From Candidatus Roseilinea sp. (GTDB taxonomy: Bacteria > Chloroflexota > Anaerolineae > J036 > Brachytrichaceae), in assembly GCA_025998955.1 (NCBI GenBank), contig AP024676.1, positions 4,154,001 through 4,218,000 on the forward strand: a stretch of DNA of 64,000 nucleotides, written 5' to 3'. Below, in pieces: positions 50,966-59,759 of this stretch. The notes beneath the pieces are model-generated. The model was not told the origin of the DNA and did not search any database. It saw only the letters and a program-made list of their open reading frames with translations. Position 1 is the first letter of the stretch; each line of letters opens with the position of its first letter. A program made the translations under genes and the position numbers.

Positions 50966-51442
50966 TTACGGGCCTGGGTTGAAGAAGTTCAGGAATGGGC
51001 CTTCCACCATCCCGGCGATGGGATACGGCGCCCCCGGAGGCGCGTCATCGTGCAACTGCAGCGTGGTCACCAACTTGTAGACGCCAGCAGGCACGGTGCC
51101 GGCCGGGACGTTGATGTCTGCTGCGTAAGTGCGCGTTGCGATGCCGCCGGGAAAGCTGAGCGCGCCGGCCATAGTGCTGACCACGAGCGGGCCGGCGATC
51201 GGTAGCGCCAGCTCGGCACCTGGGCCGATGGACTCCAAGAAGGCGCGCAGGCGAAACTCGTCCACCAAGAACGCTGCAAGCGCGCCGCGCATCTTCCACT
51301 CCACATGCACGCGCCAGTTCTGCGTCGTGCGGATGTGATTGGTGGGCACCGGCGTGTCTGGCTCGGCGATCTCGATGACTTGCACGTCCATCTCGCCGTC
51401 GTATGCGGGTTCGAGCACCGCGGGAACACTGATATGTGCCAT
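50966..51442 (-). CDS. Beta-rich protein of unknown function
   Basis: The 158-residue protein has no signal peptide and no membrane helix. NWRVHVEWKMRGALAAFLVDEFRLRAFLE is followed by strands and by VPAGVYKLVTTLQLHDDAPPG, then GMVEGPFLNFFNPG at the end. The final 40 residues resemble those of the 276-residue neighbour. AAGGAGAAAGACAA supports the ATG at 51442; a longer frame to 51643 is less likely. Neither function nor fold is certain. Confidence 0.65.
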   Translation of the reverse strand: MAHISVPAVLEPAYDGEMDVQVIEIAEPDTPVPTNHIRTTQNWRVHVEWKMRGALAAFLVDEFRLRAFLESIGPGAELALPIAGPLVVSTMAGALSFPGGIATRTYAADINVPAGTVPAGVYKLVTTLQLHDDAPPGAPYPIAGMVEGPFLNFFNPGP

Positions 51443-51644
51443 TTGTCTTTCTCCTTTTCGATCTGACTGATTGGATTTCAGGTCTATTCGGAGACCTCCC
51501 CCTAGCGCCTCGACCATTGGGCCCGTATGGCTTTCGGCGCGCACACACACTTCTATCCGACCGCACTTAATCGGCGCTGTTGCAGCGCTTAATTTCGACG
51601 CCGCTCGAATTAAGCGACTCGCGTATGGAGGGGCGCGGTGCACT

Positions 51645-52964
51645 TCACACGGCTTCGTGGCGGCGGAGGCGCTCGTATAGCGTGACGGTGGCTTCTACAG
51701 GTTCGACGCCGAGCTCTTCGCGCAATGCCTCGACACAAGCCTGGTATTGCCGTATTGCCAGCGGATACTGATTCTGGCGGGCATAGCAGCGCATCAGCCG
51801 GCAGTGAATGTCCTCGCGGCACGCATCACGCGCCAGGATGAGCTGGCACAACGCGGCGCATGCTGCGAATTGTTCACGGCTTAGACGAATGCAACTGAGC
51901 CTGTCGAGGATGTCGAGATAGGCCAGCCGCAGCCTCTCGCGCGGCAGGGTCGTCCATTCCTCGTACGGGCTATCGGCCAGGAAGTCGCCGCCGTAGAGCG
52001 AGGCAGCCGCCTCGTATTCGGAGATGGCCGCATCAACGTCCCCCGTTGTTTCCCGTTTGTATCCCAGGTCCGCATGCTGCACGAATGCCTCGACGTCCAA
52101 CCATACGGCCAGTTCGGGGTTGAGGCTGTAGGCGCCATCCTGGAACACGATGATCGGTACAGCACTGATTTCTTTGAAGACACGTCGCAGGCTGTGTAGG
52201 GCAACATTCAAGCTGTTACGCGCGGCATCTGGCGCAGCATCGGGCCAGAAGACGTCCATGAGCACATCACGGGGGACGGGCTGGCTGCGGTGAGCGAGCA
52301 GGTAGGCGAACACCGCGCGCCCTCGGCTGCTGGCGCATCGTTCGATCGGCCGGTTATTGATCATGATGCGCAGTCCACCCAACGTGTGCACCGTCAGCCC
52401 CAGGCGAAGCTGCACGTTCGCATCTGCGGCTGCAGCCGATTGCGCGGGCAAGTCACCCAGGTGCACGCTCAATCCCTCGCGCGCTTCGACGCCCGGCGCA
52501 GGAACGTGGGAGCGAAAGCCGGTGACGGACAAAAGCCTTTGCCACCATCCACCCTGCGCCGCACCCGGCGCCGGCAATTCGACGGTCGGCGATGCGGCAG
52601 TAACGGTGGACGCCGGTTGAAAGAGCGAGTGCAACGCTTTCTGCGCCTCACGCATCGCTCGATCTGCCAGCTCACAGGCGTTGCGATGATAGGCGTGCTG
52701 TTGTGCTAGATCGCGCAACCGCGCGATCAACTGCTCGGCTTCGCGGATGTGTTCGACCAATGGATCATGCGAAGCATGCGCTAGCAAGGTTGCCCGTCCC
52801 AGGTGTGTCGCGGCCTGATCCCAGTCACCCTTGTCGCAGGCGTGTTGGGCACATTGCCATGCCTGGCGCACGAGTTCAGTGGGCGCCGACGCCACTCCGG
52901 TGAATTCTCGACCGGTTCGGTCAAAGACCTCAGGCAAGCCCGTCAAGGACAGTTGAGCAGCCAA
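51645..52964 (-). CDS. SARP/BTAD-family transcriptional activator
   Basis: The 439-residue protein has a helical N-terminal half of unknown role and a C-terminal SARP module. The winged-helix part (about residues 190-280) reads LTVHTLGGLRIMINNRPIER then FAYLLAHRSQPVPRDVLMDVFWPD, and the BTAD part (about 295-435) contains EYEAAASLYGGDFLADSPYEEW and ALREELGVEPVEATVTLYERLR. Such regulators activate the genes beside them in Actinobacteria and Chloroflexota. The subtilase and the two beta-rich protein genes that follow on the same strand are the obvious targets. Confidence 0.9.
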   Translation of the reverse strand: MAAQLSLTGLPEVFDRTGREFTGVASAPTELVRQAWQCAQHACDKGDWDQAATHLGRATLLAHASHDPLVEHIREAEQLIARLRDLAQQHAYHRNACELADRAMREAQKALHSLFQPASTVTAASPTVELPAPGAAQGGWWQRLLSVTGFRSHVPAPGVEAREGLSVHLGDLPAQSAAAADANVQLRLGLTVHTLGGLRIMINNRPIERCASSRGRAVFAYLLAHRSQPVPRDVLMDVFWPDAAPDAARNSLNVALHSLRRVFKEISAVPIIVFQDGAYSLNPELAVWLDVEAFVQHADLGYKRETTGDVDAAISEYEAAASLYGGDFLADSPYEEWTTLPRERLRLAYLDILDRLSCIRLSREQFAACAALCQLILARDACREDIHCRLMRCYARQNQYPLAIRQYQACVEALREELGVEPVEATVTLYERLRRHEAV

Positions 52965-53247
52965 CGTTCACTTCCCCCTTGTCGGCTCTTGACCAGAGTT
53001 GCGTTCTCAGCACGTTTCGATGCAGGCGCGCGTCGGATGGTCATGTGGTGAATCGTTGGCGTGTGAGTGATGCAATGTTCCCCTTGATGCAATTCGCGCT
53101 GATGATTGCGCCTGCCACGCTTGCTCATCAGTTTACATTCGCCTGCTTCTCAATGACATGCACACTGTCGGCGGCGTGGCGCTGAGCCAGCAGACAATCG
53201 CGAGACGATTTGTTTTTGCACCCGGCTGGCCTACAATCGGCTGCGCT
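52965..53247. other. Divergent intergenic region between SARP and ThuA-like genes
   Basis: No gene supported. Near its right end TTGTTT (about 53210-53215) and TACAAT (53232-53237) are 16 bases apart and face the ThuA-like gene. Confidence 0.5.
53232..53237 (+). promoter_or_regulatory. -10 element of a predicted leaderless promoter (ThuA-like gene)
   Basis: TACAAT ends 10 bases before the ATG at 53248, with TTGTTT 16 bases upstream and no ribosome site. Confidence 0.55.
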
Positions 53248-53922
53248 ATGAAGAAGGCGCTCATCGTTTACGGCGGGTGGGAAGGTCACCAGCCGAAGGA
53301 AGTCTCCGAACTTTTAGGCGACGCGCTGACGCGCGATGGATTTTCGGTCGAACGCGCCGACACGCTCGATGCCTTCCTCGACGGCGCGCGGCTCAAGTCG
53401 CTGGATTTGATCGTGCCGATCTGGACGATGGGCACGATCAAGCGCGAGCAGCTCGAACCTTTGCTGGATGCGGTGCGCAGCGGCGTCGGCCTGGCCGGCT
53501 GCCACGGCGGCATGTGCGACGCCTTTCGCAACGAGACGGAATACCAGTTCATGACCGGCGGCCAATGGGTAGCGCATCCGGGCAACGACGGCCGGCATTA
53601 CTGGGTCAATATCATTGATCGCAACCCCATCACCGAAGGCATACAGGACTTCGAGGTGTGGAGCGAGAAGTATTACATGCACGTAGATCCGGCCATTCGG
53701 GTGATGGCGACGACGACTTTCGAGGACTACGGTGACACGATCATGCCCGTGGTGTGGACGAAGACCTACGGCAAGGGGCGGGTGTTCTACTGCTCGCTGG
53801 GACACCAGGCGAACATCGTGGCCATGCCGCCGGTGCTGACGATGATGGCGCGCGGGATGCGCTGGGCGGCCGGCGAGTGGCAGACCGAGATGGGGTTGCC
53901 GTTTGCGAAGGTGTATTGCTAA
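53248..53922 (+). CDS. ThuA-domain protein (class I glutamine amidotransferase-like fold)
   Basis: The 224-residue protein opens with MKKALIVYGGWEGHQPKEV, followed by LIVPIWTMGTI, then GVGLAGCHGGMCDAF and TGGQWVAHPGNDGRHYWVNI. These are the ThuA hallmarks, including the G-x-H-G turn and the GGxF/W-x-x-H-P segment. Near the end is PVVWTKTYGKGRVFYCSLGH. ThuA proteins accompany carbohydrate metabolism (trehalose, other sugars) but their reaction is not known. The start is fixed by the -10 box just upstream. Confidence 0.88.
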   Translation: MKKALIVYGGWEGHQPKEVSELLGDALTRDGFSVERADTLDAFLDGARLKSLDLIVPIWTMGTIKREQLEPLLDAVRSGVGLAGCHGGMCDAFRNETEYQFMTGGQWVAHPGNDGRHYWVNIIDRNPITEGIQDFEVWSEKYYMHVDPAIRVMATTTFEDYGDTIMPVVWTKTYGKGRVFYCSLGHQANIVAMPPVLTMMARGMRWAAGEWQTEMGLPFAKVYC

Positions 53923-53951
53923 GGAGTCGGGAATGGGGAGTTCGGAGTGGC

Positions 53952-54007
53952 GATCAGAAATCAGAAATCAGAGATCAGAGATTGGAGATTGGAGATAAGC
54001 GATTGAG
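53952..54007. repeat. Period-7 repeat patch carrying the stop codon of the O-antigen-ligase fusion
   Basis: Heptamers GATCAGA, AATCAGA, AATCAGA, GATCAGA, GATTGGA, GATTGGA, GATAAGC, GATTGAG run in exact phase. On the minus strand they encode the C-terminal residues STPQSLISNLQSLISDF and the stop. Confidence 0.9.
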
Positions 54008-57000
54008 GAGTGGAGATCGTCGCCATCATCCCCGCCGTTAGCATGAAGGCGTGGGCCAGCTCCACCAAGAAGAAGCTGTGATCCACCAGGCCGTGCGCGA
54101 GCATGGCGGCCAGCAAGCCGGCGCAGCCAACGGCCAGCGGGCGGTTGATCCGCAGCGTCTGTTTGATCAGCAGTCCGTAGCCGATCATCAAGCCGGCGCT
54201 TGCAACCACCCCGAGCGTCCCCAACCGTGACGCGAAGTCGAATAGCGCGTTGTGCGGGTGCGACAGGTTCGGCTCTTGCCAGGCGGCCGGCAGGATATAG
54301 AAGCTGCGGTAGGCGTATAGGAAGTTGTCCGGCCCCACGCCCAGTAGGGGGTGGTCGCGCCACATGTTGAAGGCGCTCTGCCAGAGGTTCAGGCGGAAGA
54401 AGCCGGTGCCGCGTTGCAAGTCCAGCGCGCCGGCGAAGCGCGTGCCCTCCAGCAGCGACTGCGCCGCGCCGCTGAGCAGCACGGCAAACGCCAGGGCCAT
54501 CAACCCCAGCAGCCCGATCCCGACCCAGCGCCAGCGCCCGCCGGCCAGCAGCGCCACCGCGATGATCGCCGCCGGCACGCCCAGTAGCAGCGCCCCGCGC
54601 GACTGAGTGAGCAGCAACGCAACGGCAACAGGGATGAGGCCGACCAGACAGAGAAGCGCTTGTGGCGCGCGAGCTGTCAATCGTTGTGATGTTTCGCGAT
54701 TGACGCCCTGCGATCGCCGGCCCAGGATCACGACTGCCAGCATGAGCGGCAGCGCGCGCTCCAAATAGAGCGCGTCGTTGTTGGGCGAGCCGAACACGCT
54801 CTTGATGCGCGGCAGGCCGAACTCGGCTTCGATGGTGTTGCCCTGAACGTAGTTGACCAAGCCGATCATTGCCACGGTGATTGCGCCGAGCACGAAACTG
54901 TTGAGGATCGGCGCAATTCGCTGTGTTGTCGTCGCCCCGGCCTGGCGCGGCAGCGTCCGCAGCATCAGATAGACCAGCGCCGGCTCGGCGATGACCAGCC
55001 GCCACTCGCGGAACGCCTCGACCCGAAAGTCGGCCTGCAGCGCCGAAAGCAGCGCCACGCCGACCAGCGCAAGTACGCTCCAGTCGAACAGGGAGAGATT
55101 GGAGATTGGAGATCGAGACCAGGTATGACTTCCCAATCTCCGATCTCTAATCTCTGATCTCCGCCTAAAGCCGATCGTGATCCACCGGATCGTCCACGAC
55201 GCCAGGCACATCAGCGTGAGCAGTTCGACCATGGCGAACGATCGCTCGAACAGTCGCTGCGGCACGAGGTAGAACGGGATGAAGAAGGCCAGCAACGTCA
55301 GGCCGGCCTCCAGCCGCAGCAGCACGAGCACGAACAGCGCCGTGAGTGCGATCAGGCTGACCACCATCGCCGGCGACCAGAACAGGACGCCGGAAGCGAA
55401 GCCGGTGAGGACGACGTTTGGCCCGAGGCCGAGGTTGCGATAGGCCGTCGCGGCATCCTGCGCCCAGGTCAGCGCTGAAGTGAGCCAAAAGACGAGCGCC
55501 GCGGCAATAGCCCGCGCATTCCACCGCATGGCATCGTCCTGGTCACCGCGCAGGCGCGCCATCCATGCCGCCCACCATTCGCGCCAACGGACGCGTGGGG
55601 CAAGCACAATCAATGCGATCGCGCTCAGCGCCCCCATTCCTGCCGCAGACCACTCGCCGATCTCCAAACTCCAATCGCCGGCCGGGGCGCTGCTCCAGCC
55701 GATCAACGCCCATTGATTCCAACCGCGGTCCACGGTGATCTCTGCAATATGCTCGCCTTCGCCTAGGCCGTTGGCGACCGGAATCGTCTCGATGACCGGA
55801 TACAGGCCAGGCGAGGTCATGATGAGATACGCACCGCGCGGCTCGGTGGGCAATCGGTTGGCCGGACGACCGTTCACGCGCACGAAGGTGTAGGCGCGGT
55901 AGTTGCCCCGTCGCACGATCAACGCCAGCGCATCACCCGTGAACCGGAAGCGCACCTTCGCATCGGGCCGGTCCGGGATGTCGGCGCCCAGCTGGCCGAA
56001 GCGCCATCCTTCGCTGAAGGTCGCCTCTGGGTTCGGCGCGGTGCAGTCCGGCTTGGACGCCAGGATCTCCGGCATAGCGGTCGTCACATTGTCAAGGTTG
56101 AGCGAGCGATACAGGCTTTGCGGCGACTTGCAGTGGGCAAATAACTGGGCGCGCGGCGCGCGCGCAGCGTCGCCGACGGCCTGTGTCAGCGCCTCATAGA
56201 CCGACCGAGGGCGGCCTTGGGGATCGAGCAATGCGAATCCCCAGCGCGCATCGGCCTCGGGCCGCGCATCACGTGGGCGCGGCTGAAGGCCGTCCACGAA
56301 CATCGCGCCGACCCATGGCCACTCCAACGCGGCGCGCTGCACAGCCCGGCGGGTGTAATCCGCCTGTTGCGCCTCAGTCGTATTCCCCCAAATCGAAGGC
56401 TCGCCCTGCCAACCCATCGGCAGCGCGTTCCACCCGAAAGAGGTCAGCCAGATCGCCTTGTGGCCATCGTTGTGCGCTGCCATCATCTCGCGCATCAGGA
56501 TCACGTGCGAGAAGTTCAGCACAGCAGCATCCACACGGCGGTCGTCGGGCGGGAAGTCGAAGCCGTAGGCTTTGGCCGCGGCAATGTCAAAGGCCTCGTG
56601 CCCGCCGAGCTGATAGAGCTTGAGCAGGAAGGTCTGCGGGGCGAGGTTGACGTTGCTCTGTTCGACGGTGGGCGCCAGGCCGGCCAGCACGATGCGCGCG
56701 TGCGGGTTCACCTCTTGAATCGCGCGACGCGCAGCACGAAGCATCTGCAAATAGTACGTCGGATCTATGAGCGCGTTGCCCCATGCTGCGCTCAGGTTCG
56801 GCTCGTCCCAGATTTGGTAGGCGAAGATGGAAGTGGGGACTGGGGAGTTGGCGGTTCGATTCCCCACTCCCCACGCCCCACGCCCTTCATATCGCTCCGC
56901 AAACGCTCGCACGAACCGCGCGTAGTCGTCCACGTCTGCAGGTGGCGCGGTTTCGGTAGGCGGGAACTGCGCCGAGGCGGACGGCGCGCGCGCCCATGCC

Positions 57001-57383
57001 GGCGTCGTCCATAGTACGGGTAGCACGCCGATGCCGTGGCGAGCAGTGGCGCTGAAGATGCGGTCACTGGCCGACCAGTTGAACTGTCCGCGTATTGGCT
57101 CGATCTCGCTCCAGCGGAACTCCTGCCGCACCCAGCGCACCCCCCGCTGGGCCAAATCGGCCAGTCGCGCGTCGAGCGTGTCGTCGTCGTACTGTTCGAG
57201 GGCGGCGTTCACACCCAGGCGCAGCGACTCGGCCCCGAACACCGGCTGCGGGAAGGGGAGAACACGCCCACGCTCGTATAGCGCCTGAGCAGATCGCAAG
57301 CCGATCAGGGATGTGACGGACAACGCGAAGATGAGCAGCGCGGCGAGGAACAGCGCGCGGGAGCGCCGGGTTGACGAATTCAC
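53961..57383 (-). CDS. Glycosidase-like (inactivated) domain fused to O-antigen ligase/polymerase membrane domain
   Basis: The 1140-residue protein starts with a signal-anchor helix (RALFLAALLIFALSVTSLIG). A clan-A TIM-barrel glycosidase-like domain follows (about residues 45-420). The acid/base strand reads YQIWDEPNL, close to the usual N-E-P, but the strand that should hold the nucleophile Glu reads IWLTSFGW (Ser). A beta-sandwich region precedes about 12 helices with the Wzy_C signature. Near the C-terminus are LLGVGPDNFLYAYRSFYILP and NLSHPHNALFDFASRLG. Heptamer patches at 55098-55160 and 56832-56884 are translated. It probably joins or transfers surface glycan. GTG start 13 bases after TACAAT. 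Confidence 0.8.
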   Translation of the reverse strand: MNSSTRRSRALFLAALLIFALSVTSLIGLRSAQALYERGRVLPFPQPVFGAESLRLGVNAALEQYDDDTLDARLADLAQRGVRWVRQEFRWSEIEPIRGQFNWSASDRIFSATARHGIGVLPVLWTTPAWARAPSASAQFPPTETAPPADVDDYARFVRAFAERYEGRGAWGVGNRTANSPVPTSIFAYQIWDEPNLSAAWGNALIDPTYYLQMLRAARRAIQEVNPHARIVLAGLAPTVEQSNVNLAPQTFLLKLYQLGGHEAFDIAAAKAYGFDFPPDDRRVDAAVLNFSHVILMREMMAAHNDGHKAIWLTSFGWNALPMGWQGEPSIWGNTTEAQQADYTRRAVQRAALEWPWVGAMFVDGLQPRPRDARPEADARWGFALLDPQGRPRSVYEALTQAVGDAARAPRAQLFAHCKSPQSLYRSLNLDNVTTAMPEILASKPDCTAPNPEATFSEGWRFGQLGADIPDRPDAKVRFRFTGDALALIVRRGNYRAYTFVRVNGRPANRLPTEPRGAYLIMTSPGLYPVIETIPVANGLGEGEHIAEITVDRGWNQWALIGWSSAPAGDWSLEIGEWSAAGMGALSAIALIVLAPRVRWREWWAAWMARLRGDQDDAMRWNARAIAAALVFWLTSALTWAQDAATAYRNLGLGPNVVLTGFASGVLFWSPAMVVSLIALTALFVLVLLRLEAGLTLLAFFIPFYLVPQRLFERSFAMVELLTLMCLASWTIRWITIGFRRRSEIRDRRLGSHTWSRSPISNLSLFDWSVLALVGVALLSALQADFRVEAFREWRLVIAEPALVYLMLRTLPRQAGATTTQRIAPILNSFVLGAITVAMIGLVNYVQGNTIEAEFGLPRIKSVFGSPNNDALYLERALPLMLAVVILGRRSQGVNRETSQRLTARAPQALLCLVGLIPVAVALLLTQSRGALLLGVPAAIIAVALLAGGRWRWVGIGLLGLMALAFAVLLSGAAQSLLEGTRFAGALDLQRGTGFFRLNLWQSAFNMWRDHPLLGVGPDNFLYAYRSFYILPAAWQEPNLSHPHNALFDFASRLGTLGVVASAGLMIGYGLLIKQTLRINRPLAVGCAGLLAAMLAHGLVDHSFFLVELAHAFMLTAGMMATISTPQSLISNLQSLISDF
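55095..55162. repeat. Inverted period-7 repeat patch inside the O-antigen-ligase fusion gene
   Basis: GAGATTG, GAGATTG, GAGATCG and, after a spacer, AATCTCC, GATCTCT, AATCTCT, GATCTCC. The arms are complementary. Translated on the minus strand as a hydrophilic loop (RRRSEIRDRRLG ... RSPISNLSLF). Confidence 0.85.
56830..56884. repeat. Inverted period-7 repeat patch inside the glycosidase-like domain
   Basis: GTGGGGA, CTGGGGA are followed by CCCCACT, CCCCACG, CCCCACG. The insertion is translated as GRGAWGVGNRTANSPVPT, just before the acid/base strand. Confidence 0.8.
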
Positions 57384-57429
57384 GATCGCGCCGGTGATTG
57401 TACGCGGCTGCGGCGCAAGGGACGCGCTC

Positions 57430-57535
57430 CGGGTGCATTCGCCAATCGGGGCAGACGTATTCGTCTGTCTCATTCGCGGCATGTATAGGCGCGGAACGAA
57501 GTCCGCGCCTTGTTCCCCCATTTGAAATGCACCCC
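57430..57535. mobile_element. MITE-like element with GGGTGCATT ends (short copy) and flanking direct repeat
   Basis: A 106-base copy from CGGGTGCATTCG to GAAATGCACCCC. The six-base sequence GCGCTC occurs directly on each side (57424-57429 and 57536-57541), consistent with target-site duplication. The middle has the GGCGCGGA...TCCGCGCC stem also seen in the copies at 8021 and 36288. It lies in the gap between the HEAT gene and the ligase gene start. Confidence 0.75.
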
Positions 57536-57567
57536 GCGCTCTGTCGCATTCCAGCGGAGGCCGCGCC

Positions 57568-58569
57568 TTACGACCGCGTTTGATCTTGTCGCCGGATCGG
57601 CTTCGGCTTGAGGTCTTCTTCGTCGAACAGTGCCATCGGGAAGTCCATCTCGCCGTGCCAGAACTCGAATTCCTCCAGCGCCTGTTCGGCATACTCGGCC
57701 AGCGCTTCATCATCCGAGTCGGCGGCAGCGCGCAGCAGTTTCTCGGCCTCGCTGCCGCCGATCAGCGCCAGCGCGTCCAACGCAGCGAAGCGCACCTCGT
57801 CATCCGGGTCGTCCAGCAACTGCGCGAGGGCAGGCACGGCTTCCTCGTCCTCGAGCTCGCCGCTCGCCTCGGCGGCGCGGCGGCGCACGGCCGGCGAGAC
57901 GCTATGCAGCTCGCTGCGCACGATCTCGCAGTAGGCACGGTTGTTGCTGCGCCCCATCGCGACGATGGCGCTCAGGCGCAGCAAGTCGTTTTCGGAGTGG
58001 TAGGCCTCACGAATTTGCAGATCCACCTCTTCATTCGAGACGTAGGCCAGCGACTCCAGCGCGCGCCGGCGCACGATGGAATCTTCGGGCGAGGTGAGCA
58101 ACGCGCGCATCAGCGCGGCGTATACCTGACTACGCCGCGCATCGCTCAGGCGATCCATCTCGCCGGAATAAACGAAGCGGCCCAGCGACTCCGCCGCCGC
58201 TGCGCGCACCGTCTGCGATGGGTCATCGCGCAGCAGCGCGATCAACATCGGAATGAGGCTGGGGTGTTCATCCTCGAACAATCCTTCGACCGAAGCGAGG
58301 CGCACGCGCTCATCGGGATCGGTCAGGCCGAATCGAAAGAGCGGGCGGAAGTCGGCCTCGATGTCCTCTTCGGCCAGCTCGCGTAGTTGTTCGATCAGGC
58401 TGGCGCGCCGGTCAGCAGATAAAGCGGTCCACACGGTTCGCCAGAGCGCCAGTCGCTCATCTGACAGGTCGGAGAGCGCCATCAAGCTCTCCGGACTCGG
58501 TTCTGCTTCCATGCGCAACGCTTCGATTGCGCGCTCGAAAGAAGCACGTTCGTTCGATTTTCGGGTCAT
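57568..58569 (-). CDS. HEAT-repeat protein
   Basis: The 333-residue protein is made of about seven HEAT or PBS-lyase-like helical repeats; clear units are FGLTDPDERVRLASVEGLFE, LRDDPSQTVRAAAAESLGRF and LDDPDDEVRFAALDALALIGG, each with the D-x-x-x-x-V-R core. It has no enzyme motif and probably acts as a protein-binding scaffold. It starts one base after the rseP stop, so it is transcribed and translated with it. The C-terminus is acidic (EEFEFWHGEMDFPM). Confidence 0.9.
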   Translation of the reverse strand: MTRKSNERASFERAIEALRMEAEPSPESLMALSDLSDERLALWRTVWTALSADRRASLIEQLRELAEEDIEADFRPLFRFGLTDPDERVRLASVEGLFEDEHPSLIPMLIALLRDDPSQTVRAAAAESLGRFVYSGEMDRLSDARRSQVYAALMRALLTSPEDSIVRRRALESLAYVSNEEVDLQIREAYHSENDLLRLSAIVAMGRSNNRAYCEIVRSELHSVSPAVRRRAAEASGELEDEEAVPALAQLLDDPDDEVRFAALDALALIGGSEAEKLLRAAADSDDEALAEYAEQALEEFEFWHGEMDFPMALFDEEDLKPKPIRRQDQTRS

Positions 58570-58570
58570 A

Positions 58571-59710
58571 TCAACGGATCGAAATCGGTTGCACGATGTC
58601 CATGACAACGATCACCGCCGATAGGCCAAGCAGGATCACCATGCCGACAGCGTGCACCCACTGTTCGCGTCGCGGGTCTACGCGCTTGCCTCGAATTGCC
58701 TCGATCAGGATGAAGAGAATGCGTCCGCCGTCCAGCGCCGGAATGGGCAGCAGGTTGGTGAGCCCGAGCATGATGCTGATGAACCCGGCGAAACGCAGGA
58801 AGGGCAGCAACCCTTGCGTCTCGGTCGTGCGCTCGTCAACCAGCGAGACGCCGATGCTGGTGATGCCGACCACGCCGACCGGCCGCGCCTGTTCCAGCGG
58901 GATGTTCTGGCTGATCAACTCGCCCGGCACGCGCACGAGGGCGACAAAGACGCTGGCGATGTCGTCTGCAGCAGCTGCCATCGCATCGGGGATGCTGTAT
59001 GCGACGCGCTCCGACTTCGTGACGTTGAAGGAGAGGCTCACGCCGAGCGGCGCGTTCGGGTTCGCGTCGGCAGGAATCGAGCCGGTCAGCGTCACTGCTC
59101 GCGGCTGCGCCTCACCTTCGTCGGTGCGCTGCACCACCATGGTGATCGCTTTGCCGATGGACTGCTGCGTCTGGCGGCGCAGAGCGTTCACCTCTGGCTG
59201 TTCGCGACGCTCGGGGGCGATGCGCTGAATCATGTCCACGCCGTTGACCGACAGGATGACGTCGCCCGGTTGCAATCCCAAGCGTTCGGCAGGGCTGCCG
59301 GCCATCACCGAGTTGATGCGATACTGAAACTCCGTCGGCTGCGTCGCGAAGAACAGGTAGGCGAAAGTCAGGATGACGAAACCGCCCACGAAGTTCATGA
59401 ACGGGCCGGCGGCCAGCGTGATCAGCCGCCAGCGTTTGGGCTGCGCCGCGAAGCTGCGAGGGTCGCTCGGATCTTCCTCGCCTGTCATGCGCACGAATGC
59501 GCCAAAGGGCAACCAGTTCAGGGTGTATTCGGTCTCGCCGCGCCTGAACAGGCGCACTGCGCGGGGTGGGAGGCCCATGCCGAACTCCTCGACGCGAATG
59601 CCGGCCTTCTTCGCCGCCAAGAAGTGACCCAGCTCGTGGATAAGCATGAGCGGGCCGAGCAGGATGATGAAGACGGGCAGGCCGATCAAGATCGAGCTGA
59701 ATAAATCCAT
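58571..59710 (-). CDS. rseP: Site-2 protease-type membrane metalloprotease (RseP family, M50)
   Basis: The 379-residue protein has the zinc motif HELGH at residues 25-29 in the first helix. Then comes GMGLPPRAVRLFRRGETEYTLNWLPFGAFVRM, typical of the RseP/SpoIVFB-like group. A PDZ domain follows around residues 125-215 (SPAERLGLQPGDVILSVNGVD). The second metal motif LLPIPALDGGRILFILIEAI (N/LxxPxPxLDGG) lies near residue 320. It cuts membrane-bound anti-sigma factors and other substrates within the bilayer. It may act on the anti-sigma factor encoded 3 kb away, but that is only a possibility. Confidence 0.95.
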   Translation of the reverse strand: MDLFSSILIGLPVFIILLGPLMLIHELGHFLAAKKAGIRVEEFGMGLPPRAVRLFRRGETEYTLNWLPFGAFVRMTGEEDPSDPRSFAAQPKRWRLITLAAGPFMNFVGGFVILTFAYLFFATQPTEFQYRINSVMAGSPAERLGLQPGDVILSVNGVDMIQRIAPERREQPEVNALRRQTQQSIGKAITMVVQRTDEGEAQPRAVTLTGSIPADANPNAPLGVSLSFNVTKSERVAYSIPDAMAAAADDIASVFVALVRVPGELISQNIPLEQARPVGVVGITSIGVSLVDERTTETQGLLPFLRFAGFISIMLGLTNLLPIPALDGGRILFILIEAIRGKRVDPRREQWVHAVGMVILLGLSAVIVVMDIVQPISIR

Positions 59711-59759
59711 GGCGGGAGAGAGTCTAGTCGTGAAAGGTTGGAGGCGTATGAGAGCGACA

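Noticed and set aside
56855-56870. tRNA T-loop-like GGTTCGATTCC
   Set aside because: It lies inside a heptamer patch within the ligase gene. No acceptor, D or anticodon stems can be built around it.
58652-59704. 350-codon plus-strand frame opposite rseP
   Set aside because: Shadow of the RseP gene, which has the HELGH and LDGG motifs.
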